Shown piece by piece: positions 8,727 to 20,928 of a stretch of 64,000 nt of DNA. This stretch comes from Aurantimonas coralicida DSM 14790 (GTDB lineage: Bacteria > Pseudomonadota > Alphaproteobacteria > Rhizobiales > Rhizobiaceae), in the NCBI RefSeq assembly GCF_000421645.1, contig NZ_ATXK01000014.1:1-64000 (forward strand), written 5' to 3'. A program made the position numbers and the translations under genes. Under the pieces are notes generated by a model that was given only the letters and a program-made list of their open reading frames with translations, did no database searches and was not told the DNA's origin. How positions within the stretch are numbered: the stretch's first letter is position 1; every line of letters starts with the position of its first letter.

Positions 8727-11711
8727 TCAGCCGAGGGCGTCTTCGAGGAAGGCCGCCAGCTGCGCCTGATGCGTCGACATGGTGCCGGCCGCCGGCGAGG
8801 CGGCGGGGTTGCGACCGGTATAGCGGACGCGACGCTTCTCGGCACCGATATGTTCCAGCACCCATTCCAGATAGGGGTCAACGAAGGACCAGGCACCCAT
8901 GTTCTTGGGCTCTTCCTGGCACCAGACCATCTCGGCCTGCTTGAAGCGGGCGAGCTCGTGGATCAGCGCCTTGGCCGGGAACGGGTAGAGCTGCTCGAGA
9001 CGCAGCAGGTACACGTCGTTGGTGCCGCGCTTCTCGCGCTCTTCCAGAAGGTCGTAATAGACCTTGCCGGTGCACATCACGACGCGCCGGATCTTGTCGT
9101 CCTTGACCAGCTTGATCGGCGAATCCTTGCGCATCTCGGCATCGTCCCAGAGCAGGCGATGGAACGAGGTGTCGCCGGACATTTCCGACAGGTCGGACAC
9201 CGCCCGCTTGTGGCGCAGCAGCGACTTCGGCGTCATCAGGATCAGCGGCTTGCGGAAGTCGCGCTTCAGCTGCCGGCGCAGGATGTGGAAATAGTTTGCC
9301 GGCGTCGTGACGTTGGCGACCTGCATGTTGTCCTCGGCGCACATCTGCAGGAAGCGCTCCAGCCGGGCCGAGGAATGCTCCGGCCCCTGCCCCTCGTAGC
9401 CATGCGGCAGCAGGCAGACGAGGCCCGACATGCGCAGCCATTTGCGCTCGCCCGACGAGATGAACTGGTCGAAGACCACCTGCGCGCCATTGGCGAAGTC
9501 GCCGAACTGGGCCTCCCAGAGGGTCAGGGCATTCGGTTCGGAGAGCGAATAGCCGTATTCGTAGCCCAGCACCGCCTCTTCCGAGAGCATCGAGTTGATG
9601 ACCTCGTAGATCGCCTGCCCCTTGGCCAGATGGGCGAGCGGCACGTAGCGGGTCTCGTCCTCCTGGTCGTAGAGCACCGAATGGCGCTGCGAGAAGGTGC
9701 CGCGCTCCGAATCCTGGCCCGACAGGCGGACCGGATGGCCTTCCGTCACCAGCGTGCCGAAGGCCAGGGCCTCGCCGGTCGCCCAGTCGATGCCCTCGCC
9801 GCTCTCGATCATCTTGGAGCGGTTGTCGAGGAAGCGCTTGACGGTGCGGTGGACGTTGAAGCCCTTCGGCACGGCCGACAGCTTGGCGCCGATCTCCTTC
9901 AGCGTCTTCAGCGGCACGCCGGTCACGCCGCGGCGCGGCTCGTCGACTTCCTCGGCCTTGCGCAGGCCGGCCCAGGCGCCGTCCAGCCAGTCGGCCTTGT
10001 TGGGCAGATAGGACTGGCCGGCCTCGAACTCGGCCTCCAGCGTCTTGCGCCACTCGGCCTTGCGCTCCTCAACATCCGCCTCGGAGACGACACCCTCGGC
10101 GATCAGCTTCTTGGTGTAGATCTCCAGCGTCGTGGGATGCTGGCGGATCGCCTTGTACATGATCGGCTGGGTGAACGCCGGCTCGTCGCCCTCGTTGTGG
10201 CCGTAGCGGCGGTAGCAGAACATGTCGATGACGACCGGCTTGTGGAACTTCATCCGGTATTCGGTCGCCACCTTCACCGCGTAGACCACGGCTTCCGGAT
10301 CATCGCCATTGACGTGGAAGATCGGCGCTTCGACCATCTTCGCCACGTCGGACGGATAGGGCGAGGAGCGCGACAGCCGCGGATTGGTGGTGAAGCCGAT
10401 CTGGTTGTTGATGATGAAGTGCAGCGAGCCGGCGACCCGGTGGCCGCGCAGGCTGGACAGGCCGAAGCACTCGGCGACGACGCCTTGGCCGGCGAAGGCC
10501 GCGTCGCCGTGAATCAGCAGCGGCATGATCTTGGAGCGGGTGTCGAGCGGCACGAGCTCGGTGCGCGTGCGCCCGGCAATGGCGTCCTGCTTGGCGCGCG
10601 CCTTGCCCATCACGACGGGATCGACGATCTCCAGATGCGACGGGTTGGCGGTCAGCGACAGATGCACCTTGTTCTGGTCGAACTCGCGATCCGACGAGGC
10701 ACCCAGATGGTACTTCACGTCGCCCGAGCCCTCCACGTCCTCGGGCTTGTAGGAGCCGCCCTTGAACTCGTGGAAGATCGCCCGGTGCGGCTTGGCCATG
10801 ACCTGGCTGAGAACGTTCAGGCGGCCGCGATGGGCCATGCCGAAGACGATCTCCTTGAGGCCGAGCTGGCCGCCGCGCTTGATGATCTGCTCGAGCGCCG
10901 GGATCAGCGATTCGCCGCCGTCGAGGCCGAAGCGCTTGGTGCCCTTGTACTTGACGTCGAGGAACTTCTCGAAGCCCTCGGCCTCGATCAGCTTGTTGAG
11001 AATCGCCTTCTTGCCCTGCTCGGTGAAGGCGATGCCCTTGTCCGGGCCCTCGATCCGCTCCTGCAGCCAGCCCTTCTCCTCCGGATTGGAGATGTGGGTG
11101 AACTCGACGCCGAGCGTCGTGCAATAGGTCCGCTCGAGGATGTCGACCATCTCGCGGATCGACGCGAACTCGAGGCCGAGCACCTTGTCGATGAAGATCT
11201 TGCGGTCGAAATCGGCCTCGGTGAAGCCGTAGGCCTGGGGCGACAATTCGTTGTAGTCGTCGTCCGCCGGCTTGGCGATGCCGAGCGGGTCGAGCTTGGC
11301 GTGCAGATGGCCGCGCACGCGGTAGGCCCGGATCAGCATGATCGCGCGGACCGAATCCTGCGCAGCCTGCTGGACGGCCGCGCTGGACAGGTCGACGCCC
11401 GATTCCTGCGCCTTCTGCTTGACCTTGGCCTCGATCTTCTGGGCCGTCGGGCCCCAGTCGCCGTCGAGCGCCGAGACCAGATCGCCATTGGCGGCGATCG
11501 GCCAGTTGGCCCGCTCCCAGGAGGGACCTTCCGCGCTCTTGATGACGTCGTCGCGATCGTCCTTCAGCTCCTTGAAGAAGTCGCTCCATTCGGCCGGGAC
11601 CGAGGATGGATCGGTCTCGTAGCGAGCGTGAAGATCCTCGATATAGTCGGCGTTGCCGCCGTACAGGAACGAGGTGAGCGCGAAGGTTTCGTTCGCCTGA
11701 TTGCGTGCCAT
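8727..11711 (-). CDS. sucA: 2-oxoglutarate dehydrogenase E1 component
   Basis: A 994-residue thiamine-diphosphate enzyme that decarboxylates 2-oxoglutarate and reductively succinylates the E2 lipoyl group. The ThDP/Mg region HGDAAFAGQGVVAECFG sits near residue 400, followed by INNQIGFTTNP. The N-terminus shows the E2-binding-type segment FLYGGNADYIEDLHARYE and the C-terminus the transketolase-like domain with WCQEEPKNMGAW. It is transcribed after sucD (194-bp gap, the largest in the operon) and before odhB. Confidence 0.97.
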   Translation of the reverse strand: MARNQANETFALTSFLYGGNADYIEDLHARYETDPSSVPAEWSDFFKELKDDRDDVIKSAEGPSWERANWPIAANGDLVSALDGDWGPTAQKIEAKVKQKAQESGVDLSSAAVQQAAQDSVRAIMLIRAYRVRGHLHAKLDPLGIAKPADDDYNELSPQAYGFTEADFDRKIFIDKVLGLEFASIREMVDILERTYCTTLGVEFTHISNPEEKGWLQERIEGPDKGIAFTEQGKKAILNKLIEAEGFEKFLDVKYKGTKRFGLDGGESLIPALEQIIKRGGQLGLKEIVFGMAHRGRLNVLSQVMAKPHRAIFHEFKGGSYKPEDVEGSGDVKYHLGASSDREFDQNKVHLSLTANPSHLEIVDPVVMGKARAKQDAIAGRTRTELVPLDTRSKIMPLLIHGDAAFAGQGVVAECFGLSSLRGHRVAGSLHFIINNQIGFTTNPRLSRSSPYPSDVAKMVEAPIFHVNGDDPEAVVYAVKVATEYRMKFHKPVVIDMFCYRRYGHNEGDEPAFTQPIMYKAIRQHPTTLEIYTKKLIAEGVVSEADVEERKAEWRKTLEAEFEAGQSYLPNKADWLDGAWAGLRKAEEVDEPRRGVTGVPLKTLKEIGAKLSAVPKGFNVHRTVKRFLDNRSKMIESGEGIDWATGEALAFGTLVTEGHPVRLSGQDSERGTFSQRHSVLYDQEDETRYVPLAHLAKGQAIYEVINSMLSEEAVLGYEYGYSLSEPNALTLWEAQFGDFANGAQVVFDQFISSGERKWLRMSGLVCLLPHGYEGQGPEHSSARLERFLQMCAEDNMQVANVTTPANYFHILRRQLKRDFRKPLILMTPKSLLRHKRAVSDLSEMSGDTSFHRLLWDDAEMRKDSPIKLVKDDKIRRVVMCTGKVYYDLLEEREKRGTNDVYLLRLEQLYPFPAKALIHELARFKQAEMVWCQEEPKNMGAWSFVDPYLEWVLEHIGAEKRRVRYTGRNPAASPAAGTMSTHQAQLAAFLEDALG

Positions 11712-11905
11712 CGTATCGTTGCGACCACCGTTCGGGGGCCGTCTCCTATCAGCGATTCATCGATGATGCCGGACGCGCGAATCGCGGCCGGCACCCGTGT
11801 TTCGATCCTTCTTCCCCGCGTTTCGGGCATTGCCGTGACGCGGGAACCCGTTCCTGTCGCGGGGCATCGCCTGGACGCCCCGCCTGTCCGACATGAGCCG
11901 GACGA

Positions 11906-12817
11906 TCAGCCCTTGAGCAGCTCGACCAGCGTCTTGCCGAGCTGTGCCGGCGACGGCGACACGCGGATGCCGGCCGATTCCATCGCCGCGATCTTGTCCT
12001 CGGCACCGCCCTTGCCGCCGGAGACGACCGCGCCGGCATGGCCCATGGTGCGGCCCTTGGGCGCCGTGCGGCCGGCGATGAAGCCGACGGTCGGCTTGGA
12101 GCGGCCCTTCTTGGCCTCGTCCTTGAGGAACTGCGCGGCTTCCTCTTCGGCCGAACCGCCGATCTCGCCGATCATGATCATCGACTTGGTTTCGTCGTCG
12201 GCTAGGAACATCTCCAGCATGTCGATGAACTCGGTGCCCTTGACCGGGTCGCCGCCGATGCCGACAGCCGTGGTCTGGCCGAGCCCTTCATTGGTGGTCT
12301 GGAAGACCGCCTCGTAGGTCAACGTGCCCGAGCGCGAGACGATCCCGACATTGCCGGTCTTGAAGATGTTGCCCGGCATGATGCCGATCTTGCACTGCTC
12401 CGGCGTCAGCACGCCCGGGCAGTTGGGGCCGAGCAGGCGCGACTTCGACTTGTCGAGCTTGGCCTTCACCCGGACCATGTCGGACACCGGAATGCCCTCG
12501 GTGATGCAGACGATCAGGCCGATCTCGGCGTCGATCGCCTCCTCGATGGCGGCGGCTGCGCCGGCCGGCGGCACGTAGATGACCGAAGCGGTGGCGCCGG
12601 TCTTGTCGCGGGCTTCGACGACGGACGAGAAGATCGGCAGCTGGACGGTGCGTCCGTCGGACTGCCCCTCCCACATCTCGCCGCCCTTCTTGGGATGGGT
12701 GCCGCCGACCATCTGCGTGCCGTAATAGGCCAGCGCCTGCTCGGTGTGGAAGGAACCGGTCTTGCCGGTCAGGCCCTGGACGATGACCTTGGTGTTCTTG
12801 TCGACGAGAATGGACAT
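11906..12817 (-). CDS. sucD: Succinyl-CoA synthetase alpha subunit
   Basis: A 303-residue CoA-binding subunit that carries the phosphohistidine intermediate during succinyl-CoA to succinate conversion with substrate-level phosphorylation. It has the N-terminal CoA-binding Rossmann motif [11 protein letters not shown], the LLGPNCPGV segment, and the active histidine at about His260 in [12 protein letters not shown]. It sits 75 bp downstream of sucC. Confidence 0.97.
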   Translation of the reverse strand: MSILVDKNTKVIVQGLTGKTGSFHTEQALAYYGTQMVGGTHPKKGGEMWEGQSDGRTVQLPIFSSVVEARDKTGATASVIYVPPAGAAAAIEEAIDAEIGLIVCITEGIPVSDMVRVKAKLDKSKSRLLGPNCPGVLTPEQCKIGIMPGNIFKTGNVGIVSRSGTLTYEAVFQTTNEGLGQTTAVGIGGDPVKGTEFIDMLEMFLADDETKSMIMIGEIGGSAEEEAAQFLKDEAKKGRSKPTVGFIAGRTAPKGRTMGHAGAVVSGGKGGAEDKIAAMESAGIRVSPSPAQLGKTLVELLKG

Positions 12818-12892
12818 GGGTTCTGGGGAACTCCGTAGAGGGTCAGTCAGCAGTCGGGATGGCGGCCGCGCCGATCGGGCGGCCGGATCGCA

Positions 12893-14083
<1,191 letters not shown>

Positions 14084-14144
14084 GAAGTGCCTTCCTTTTG
14101 AGAAGCCTGCCGGCGGGAACGATCCGGCATGATGGGAGAAACGG

Positions 14145-14720
14145 TCATTGCAGACCGCCGAAGGATGAGGCGGGACCGCCGGCCGTGCCGATGAGCACCG
14201 GCCGGTCGCGTCCGCATTGGAAGATGGTGCTGAGATCGGCGGCGCCGCGCGCCATGCCGTTCGCCTGTTCGTTGCCAGCATCGAGCACGGCTACCGCACA
14301 GCCGGGTGTCTCGCCGTTGCCGACGCGCGAGACGAGGAGCACGTCGCTCGTCTCGCCGACCTCGGCGCCGTCGAGATGATAGCGCACGATCGCCGCATAG
14401 GGCGCGCCGCGCTCGTCCACCCGCCACTCGATCGTCGATCCGAGCGAATTGAACGGGGCGAAGCTCTGGAATTCCGGCACCGCGCCGAAGCCGATCGAGA
14501 CGCGCAGATCGCCCTCGGAGACGAAGACCGCACGGCCCTCGATGCCGGGACAGATCCACTCGCCCGAGCCGCCGTCTTCGGCGGCGATGGCGACGGTCTC
14601 GCAGACGTCGAGATCCAGATCCGTGTAGACGCTCTCGCCCGCCAGTGCCGCGACCGGCACCGTCAGGGCGGCGAGGACGCCGCCCATCAGCGAGAGAGAG
14701 GAGGACACGGATCCGGTCAC
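14145..14720 (-). CDS. Exported protein of unknown function inside the TCA operon
   Basis: About 191 residues if the GTG at 14720 is used, 4 bp from the mdh stop and therefore probably translationally coupled. A signal peptide ([21 protein letters not shown], cleavage near ALAGE) precedes a mature domain with four Cys, including [18 protein letters not shown] and IFQCGRD. The pattern suggests a disulfide-bonded periplasmic domain. I recognise no characterised family. It is inserted between mdh and sucC, so it should be co-expressed with TCA enzymes although it is exported. The ATG at SLMGG is an alternative start. Confidence 0.68.
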   Translation of the reverse strand: MTGSVSSSLSLMGGVLAALTVPVAALAGESVYTDLDLDVCETVAIAAEDGGSGEWICPGIEGRAVFVSEGDLRVSIGFGAVPEFQSFAPFNSLGSTIEWRVDERGAPYAAIVRYHLDGAEVGETSDVLLVSRVGNGETPGCAVAVLDAGNEQANGMARGAADLSTIFQCGRDRPVLIGTAGGPASSFGGLQ

Positions 14721-14724
14721 TGGC

Positions 14725-16188
<1,464 letters not shown>

Positions 16189-17370
16189 CTAGGCGCCCGG
16201 AACCGCGTTGCGTTCGAGATATTCCGCGCTGCGCATTTCGTGCAGCCGCGAGATGGTACGGTCGAACTCGAACTTCTCGGTGCCCGAGCGGGCGCGGTAG
16301 AGCTGGTCGGCCGGCGCCTCGGCCGAGATCACCAGGCGGCGGCCGCCGTCATAAAGCGCGTCGACCAGGGTGATGAACCGCTTGGCCTCGTTCCGCTCGG
16401 CTTCGGCCATGACCGGAACCCGGTCGAGAACCAGCGTGTGGTAGCGCCGTGCCAGAGCCAAAAAGTCCTGCGCGCCGAGCGCGCGGGTCAGGAGGTCCTC
16501 GAAGGCGAAACGCGCGGCGCCGTTGCCGGCCCGCGGCACCGCGATGGTGCGGCCCTTCACCGAGAGCGAGGCCGACGCCTCCTTCGTGCCGTCGAGGAGC
16601 CGGGTCCAGATCGTGTCGAGTTGTGCATCGGCGGCCTCGCCGAGGGGCGTCACATAGAGATCGTCCCGTCCCAGCACCGCGAGACGGTAATCGTCGGCCC
16701 CGTCGAGCTCGAAGATCTCGACATGCTCTTTCAGCGTATCGACGAAGGGCAGGAACAGGCCGCGGTTCAGCCCGTCGCGATACAGATCGTCCGGCGCGAC
16801 GTTGGAGGTGGCGACGAGGACGATGCCGTTGTCGAACAGCGCCTTGAACAGCCGCGACAGTATCATCGCGTCGGCGATGTCGGTGACGGTGAACTCGTCG
16901 AAGCACAGAAGCCGCGCTTCGTCGGCGATCTGCCGCGCCACGGGCGGGATCGGGTCGTCGCCCTTGGCGGTGCCCGCCTTGACCGCCGCCCGGTGCGCGC
17001 CGATCCGTTCGTGCACGTCGGCCATGAAGGCGTGGAAATGCACCCGGCGCTTGGCCGCGACCGAGGCGCTGCGGAAGAACATGTCCATGATCATGGTCTT
17101 GCCGCGGCCGACATCGCCGTAGATGTAGAGCCCGCGGATGGGATCGGCTTCGCGCTTCTTGCCGAACAGCCAGCCGAGCGCGCTCTTCTTGGAGGCGACC
17201 ATGTCGGCCGACAGGACCTGGTCGAGATGGTCGAGCTTGTCGGCCAGCCTGCGCTGGATCGAATCCGCCTCGATCTCGCCCGAGACGATCAGGCGTTCCA
17301 GCGCCGACCGGACCGGCCCGCGCGACTTTTCCCTGGCATTCACGGCCACTGACACGCCTTCACGACTCAA
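16189..17370 (-). CDS. zapE: Cell division ATPase ZapE (AFG1-like)
   Basis: A 393-residue AAA-type ATPase of the AFG1/ZapE family, which in other proteobacteria associates with the Z ring and helps respiratory/membrane protein quality control. Walker A is GDVGRGKT at residues 85-92, Walker B is LLCFDEF near 154-160, sensor-like VATSNVAPDDLY follows, and the family signature HFHAFMADVHER is present. Full length. It lies upstream of mdh, as in many Hyphomicrobiales, but is separated by 501 bp. Confidence 0.93.
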   Translation of the reverse strand: MSREGVSVAVNAREKSRGPVRSALERLIVSGEIEADSIQRRLADKLDHLDQVLSADMVASKKSALGWLFGKKREADPIRGLYIYGDVGRGKTMIMDMFFRSASVAAKRRVHFHAFMADVHERIGAHRAAVKAGTAKGDDPIPPVARQIADEARLLCFDEFTVTDIADAMILSRLFKALFDNGIVLVATSNVAPDDLYRDGLNRGLFLPFVDTLKEHVEIFELDGADDYRLAVLGRDDLYVTPLGEAADAQLDTIWTRLLDGTKEASASLSVKGRTIAVPRAGNGAARFAFEDLLTRALGAQDFLALARRYHTLVLDRVPVMAEAERNEAKRFITLVDALYDGGRRLVISAEAPADQLYRARSGTEKFEFDRTISRLHEMRSAEYLERNAVPGA

Positions 17371-17442
17371 CGACTGGAAAACGGCCGATACGGCGACGCC
17401 GGCCGCGTCACGCTGGCCGGCGTCGATCGTCTCTAGGTCGTT

Positions 17443-18003
17443 CTAGCGGTACAGCTCGACCGGCACGCCCGTGGTGGTCTGGCCGGTGAAGCGGTTCTTG
17501 CCCGACGAGGTCAGGGTGGCGATCACGTTCGCCGACGTATCCTTGAGCTGCAGCTGGTTGCCGGTGGTGGACCAGCGGCGCACATCCGCCAGCCGGCCCG
17601 GGCAGCCCATCGAGGCGGCGTTGTAGTTCTCGTCATACTGGGTCAGCGTCAGGCCGACCCGGCAGTTCCCGCCGCTGGCCGAGACCTGGTAAAAACCGGT
17701 CATGCTGGTGCGCGACAGCGGCTCGGAGCTGGTCGAGGCGACCTGGGTGTTCCCACCGGCATCGGCCGTCGCGTCGCCGTCGTTCCCGGCCGAAGCGTTG
17801 AAGTCGGCCGAGGCGTTGGTGCTGGCGCCGGGCGGCGGCGGCGGCGGGGGTGGCGGCAGCTGGTCGGCCGACACGCGGCCCGCAGGTGCCGGCGGCAGCG
17901 GAGCCGGCCCGGTGTCGCGTCCCATCTCCGGCATCGACCGCGAGCAGCCCGCCACGAGGAGCAGTGCCACGACGGCCGCTCCGGCTTTCATCTTATGCGT
18001 CAT
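17443..18003 (-). CDS. Omp19-like lipoprotein, AprI/Inh protease-inhibitor domain
   Basis: A 186-residue predicted outer-membrane lipoprotein. Type II signal peptide with lipobox LLLVAGC, then a Pro-rich linker with ten consecutive prolines (about residues 50-59) and a Thr/Ala/Asp stretch. The C-terminal beta-barrel domain (about 95-186) has two cysteines in GNCRVGLTL and ASMGCPGRLADV and ends TGVPVELYR. The architecture and motifs match Brucella Omp19, an Inh-family protease inhibitor. The ATG at 18003 is preceded by GGGGAAAG. Role inferred: inhibition of host or self proteases, and envelope stability. Confidence 0.85.
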   Translation of the reverse strand: MTHKMKAGAAVVALLLVAGCSRSMPEMGRDTGPAPLPPAPAGRVSADQLPPPPPPPPPGASTNASADFNASAGNDGDATADAGGNTQVASTSSEPLSRTSMTGFYQVSASGGNCRVGLTLTQYDENYNAASMGCPGRLADVRRWSTTGNQLQLKDTSANVIATLTSSGKNRFTGQTTTGVPVELYR

Positions 18004-18185
18004 TGAAGACTTTCCCCGGCATGTCTGTCCCTCGCCAATCCGACCTGCCGGCCGGTCCGTCGCATCCATAGATCGAACCCTGCGATCATTTCGCAAGATG
18101 CCATTGTGCCAAAACGTAACGCAAGCACGTGATTGTGGCCATTGTCACACGCAAATCGCCCGGTGCGGCGCAGCAAACGACCTGA

Positions 18186-18836
18186 TCACTCGCCGGCCAG
18201 CGGTCGCTGGAAATCGCCGGTATCCGGGTCCATCGCCCAGAGCTCGCCCGAGGCGATGTCCACCCAGGCGCCGTGCAGCGACAGCTTGCCTTCCTTCACC
18301 AGCGCCTCGACCGTCGGGAAGGTGCGCAGATTGGCGATCGAATAGCGGATGGCGATGCGCTCCAGCGCCGCCTGGCGCTCGCGCGCCGTCATGTGGTCGT
18401 TGGCGCCGACGGCCTTCGACACGGGATCGAGCAGGCTCATCCACTTGCCGATGAAATCGCCCGGCGACAGCGGCTCTGCCGAGGGCGACAGCGCGGCGTG
18501 GATGCCGCCGCAGCCGCCATGGCCGAGGACCACGACATGCTCGACCTTCAGGGCGTGCAGCGCGAATTCCAGCGCTGCCGAGGTCGCGTGATACTCGCCG
18601 TCCGGCTCGTAGGGCGGCACCAGATTGGCGACGTTGCGCACCACGAAAATCTCGCCCGGTGCGGCGTCGAACAGGGTTTCCGGCGCGGCGCGGGAGTCGC
18701 AGCAGGCGATCACCATGGTCTTGGGATGCTGGCCCTGCTCGGCCAGGTCGCGCAGGCGGTCGCGCTCCTGCGGCAGGCGGTTCGCCAGGAAGGCGCGATA
18801 GCCGTTGAGGAGATGGTCGGGAAGATACTTCGTCAT
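18186..18836 (-). CDS. Beta-class carbonic anhydrase
   Basis: A 216-residue zinc enzyme interconverting CO2 and bicarbonate. The zinc ligands and catalytic dyad are all visible: Cys46 and Asp47-Arg49 in MVIACCDSRAAP, His106 and Cys109 in VLGHGGCGGIHA. The VVRNVANLVPPYE segment and C-terminal LSLHGAWVDIASGELW are typical. The ATG at 18836 (MTKYLPDHLLNGY) is preferred over an upstream TTG. It is followed on the same strand by the Omp19-like gene (182 bp) and preceded by pyridoxal kinase (145 bp). Confidence 0.95.
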   Translation of the reverse strand: MTKYLPDHLLNGYRAFLANRLPQERDRLRDLAEQGQHPKTMVIACCDSRAAPETLFDAAPGEIFVVRNVANLVPPYEPDGEYHATSAALEFALHALKVEHVVVLGHGGCGGIHAALSPSAEPLSPGDFIGKWMSLLDPVSKAVGANDHMTARERQAALERIAIRYSIANLRTFPTVEALVKEGKLSLHGAWVDIASGELWAMDPDTGDFQRPLAGE

Positions 18837-18949
18837 GATCAGATCACTACCGGCTTGCCCCGGCGCAATCAATCAGGCCGGGCCCGCCCCGCTGTCGTCG
18901 CGGGGACGCGTTCCTCGAACTAGATACAGGCAGCGCCGACGGCAAGCGA

Positions 18950-18965
18950 TGTTTCACGTGAAATC
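18950..18965. other. parS-like site 2
   Basis: TGTTTCACGTGAAATC matches the ParB consensus at 14 of 16 positions with an intact TTTCACGTGAAA core. It is intergenic between the carbonic anhydrase and pyridoxal kinase genes. Confidence 0.7.
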
Positions 18966-18981
18966 CACGCGGCCACGCAGT

Positions 18982-19875
18982 TCAGGCGCGCCGGCCGCCG
19001 CCCGGATAGGCCAGACGGCGCATCTGCACCATCGCCATCGGATGCTTGAGGCTGTCCGTATCGGTCTCCAGCGTCAGCTCGTCGGCCCCCCGCTTGGTCG
19101 TCCGCGCCAGGATCTCGACCACCGTCGCCGTTGCGCTCTGCAGCGCCTTCTCGCCCTTGGCGCCCGACAGGGTGCGGGCAAGGAACACCGCCGCCGTCAG
19201 GTCGCCGAGCCCGTGGGGCGCATTCTCCACCACCCGGTGTTCGGCGAGAATGGCCTGGAAGTCACGCACCAGAAGATTGCCGATCCCGCCGCGCAGCATC
19301 GGGAAGGCCGAGGTCACCACGACGGCCTCGGGCCCGAGCGTCGCCGCCGCCTCGATCAGATGGGAATTGTCGGTGAATTCCAGCCCGGTGAGGAATTCCA
19401 GCTCGAAGCGGTTCGGCGTCGCGATGTCGGCCAGCGGGATCAACCGGTCGCGGATCGCGTCGACCGTCGCCTGCGACTGGTACATGCGCCCGCGATCGCC
19501 GAGCACCGGGTCGCAGATATAGGTGGCGCCGGGATTGGCGCGCTTGACCGCCTCCACCAGCCGCGCCGTCGGCTCGACCTGTTCGCCATCGCCGAAATAG
19601 CCGGTCAGCACGGCCCCGACCTCGCCGAGCCAGGGCGATCCGGCCAAATCATCCATCAGCGCGGCGAAATCGCCGGCCGGCGGCACGATCCGCGTCGCCG
19701 GCCCATGCCCCGGATGCCAGGGCAGCGTCACGGTGGGCACCGACCACACCGGGAACCCCAGCGATTCCAGCGCGAAGACGGCGGCCCGGTTGCCCACCGT
19801 GCCGCGCGCCACATGGCTGGAGACGCAGATGACCGCCGGACGGTCGTGATGGGCGGAAGACGCGGCTATCGACAT
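18982..19875 (-). CDS. pdxY: Pyridoxal kinase
   Basis: A 297-residue ribokinase-superfamily enzyme phosphorylating pyridoxal in the B6 salvage pathway. It contains the PdxY/PdxK pattern CVSSHVARGTVGNRAAVFALESLG at the N-terminus (shown here only as a family signature), CDPVLGDRGRMY mid-protein, TPNRFELEFLTG, and the phosphate-anchoring GLGDLTAAVF near residue 235. That last motif reads GLGD where many relatives have GTGD. It lies 9 bp after the small membrane-protein gene and may share its transcript. Confidence 0.9.
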   Translation of the reverse strand: MSIAASSAHHDRPAVICVSSHVARGTVGNRAAVFALESLGFPVWSVPTVTLPWHPGHGPATRIVPPAGDFAALMDDLAGSPWLGEVGAVLTGYFGDGEQVEPTARLVEAVKRANPGATYICDPVLGDRGRMYQSQATVDAIRDRLIPLADIATPNRFELEFLTGLEFTDNSHLIEAAATLGPEAVVVTSAFPMLRGGIGNLLVRDFQAILAEHRVVENAPHGLGDLTAAVFLARTLSGAKGEKALQSATATVVEILARTTKRGADELTLETDTDSLKHPMAMVQMRRLAYPGGGRRA

Positions 19876-19884
19876 GTCGGATGT

Positions 19885-20142
19885 TCAGGAACGCATGAGG
19901 AAATCGGCGAGCATAAGCCCGAACACGATGAAGCCGACAATGCCCGCCAGCCGGCCGATCCGCGTGCCGATGACCTCGATGCGGTCGTTCGGGTCGGCAT
20001 CGGTCGCCATGAAATGGTCGCGGGTGCGGAACAGGAGCGAGAAGGTATGGGCACCGATCTGCGGCTCCGTTTCCTGCCGGATGCGTTCCAGGATCGCCTT
20101 GGCTTCGCGTTGCTGCGCGTCGTCGTCGTGAGGCCGGGTCAT
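19885..20142 (-). CDS. Small membrane-anchored protein (85 aa), unknown function
   Basis: A hydrophilic, charged N-terminal region (MTRPHDDDAQQREAKAILER) is followed by a single C-terminal transmembrane helix IVGFIVFGLMLADFLM near residues 68-83, so it is probably tail-anchored. It lies 9 bp upstream of pdxY on the same strand and is divergent from lemA (119 bp). Family not recognised. The start Met is chosen because upstream residues look non-coding; its ribosome binding site is weak. Confidence 0.72.
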   Translation of the reverse strand: MTRPHDDDAQQREAKAILERIRQETEPQIGAHTFSLLFRTRDHFMATDADPNDRIEVIGTRIGRLAGIVGFIVFGLMLADFLMRS

Positions 20143-20261
20143 GGGAAAGCTCTGTCGCAAAACCCCCGCGAGGGCAACAGCCCGGACGCAACGATTGTCT
20201 TCTGCGCTACGGCCGGATGCGCTAGACATGCCGGACAAGCCCTTTTGACCGGAGACCGTTG

Positions 20262-20891
20262 ATGCTGTCCGCTGCCAAGATCCTTCCGCCGCTCCGGCTC
20301 CGCCCGTATCTGACCGCCCTCGTCGTGGCGCTCATGGCGCCGATGCTGTCGGCCTGCGGGATCAACGCCATTCCCACCTATCAGGAGCAGGCGCGCGCGG
20401 CGTGGTCGCAGGTCGAGAACCAGTATCAGCGCCGGGCCGATCTGATCCCCAACCTGATCGAGACCGTGAAGGGCTTTGCCGCCCAGGAGCGCGAAGTTCT
20501 GACGGCGGTGGTCGAGGCACGGGCCAAGGCGACCCAGATCACCGTCGACGCCGACCAGCTCAGCGACCCGGCCATGGTGCAGAAATTCCAGGCGGCGCAG
20601 GACCAGCTCGGCGGCGCCCTGTCGCGGCTGCTGGCGACCGTCGAAGCCTATCCGGACCTCAAGTCCAACCAGAACTTCCTTGCCCTGCAGAGCCAGCTCG
20701 AGGGCACCGAGAACCGGATATCCGTTGCCCGCCGCGACTATATCGAGGCGGTGCGGGTCTATAACACCGAGCTGCGGACGATCCCCGGCCGCTGGATCGC
20801 CTCCTTCTTCTATCCGGAGGCCCAGCCGATGGAGCCCTTCACCGCGACCGCCGGCTCGGCGACGCCGCCGAAGGTGGATTTCGGCCAGTGA
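20262..20891 (+). CDS. LemA-family lipoprotein
   Basis: A 209-residue LemA-family protein. The lipobox PMLSAC gives a predicted lipidated Cys32, followed by the family hallmark YQRRADLIPNLIETVKGFAAQE and a mostly helical coiled body. The motif TELRTIPGRWIASFFYPEAQP near the C-terminus is typical. The ATG at 20262 (GGAGA upstream) is preferred to the adjoining TTG. It starts a three-gene operon with two TPM-domain genes, the usual LemA context. Molecular function is unknown; an envelope role is inferred. Confidence 0.92.
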   Translation: MLSAAKILPPLRLRPYLTALVVALMAPMLSACGINAIPTYQEQARAAWSQVENQYQRRADLIPNLIETVKGFAAQEREVLTAVVEARAKATQITVDADQLSDPAMVQKFQAAQDQLGGALSRLLATVEAYPDLKSNQNFLALQSQLEGTENRISVARRDYIEAVRVYNTELRTIPGRWIASFFYPEAQPMEPFTATAGSATPPKVDFGQ

Positions 20892-20928
20892 GCCGGCTGG
20901 CAGCCAACTGACCGAAAGGCCCGCGCCC

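Noticed and set aside
8769-12317. A 1182-codon open frame on the plus strand opposite sucA/sucD
   Set aside because: Antisense shadow of high-GC coding DNA; the minus-strand frame encodes unmistakable 2-oxoglutarate dehydrogenase E1, and the shadow has no domain or start signal.
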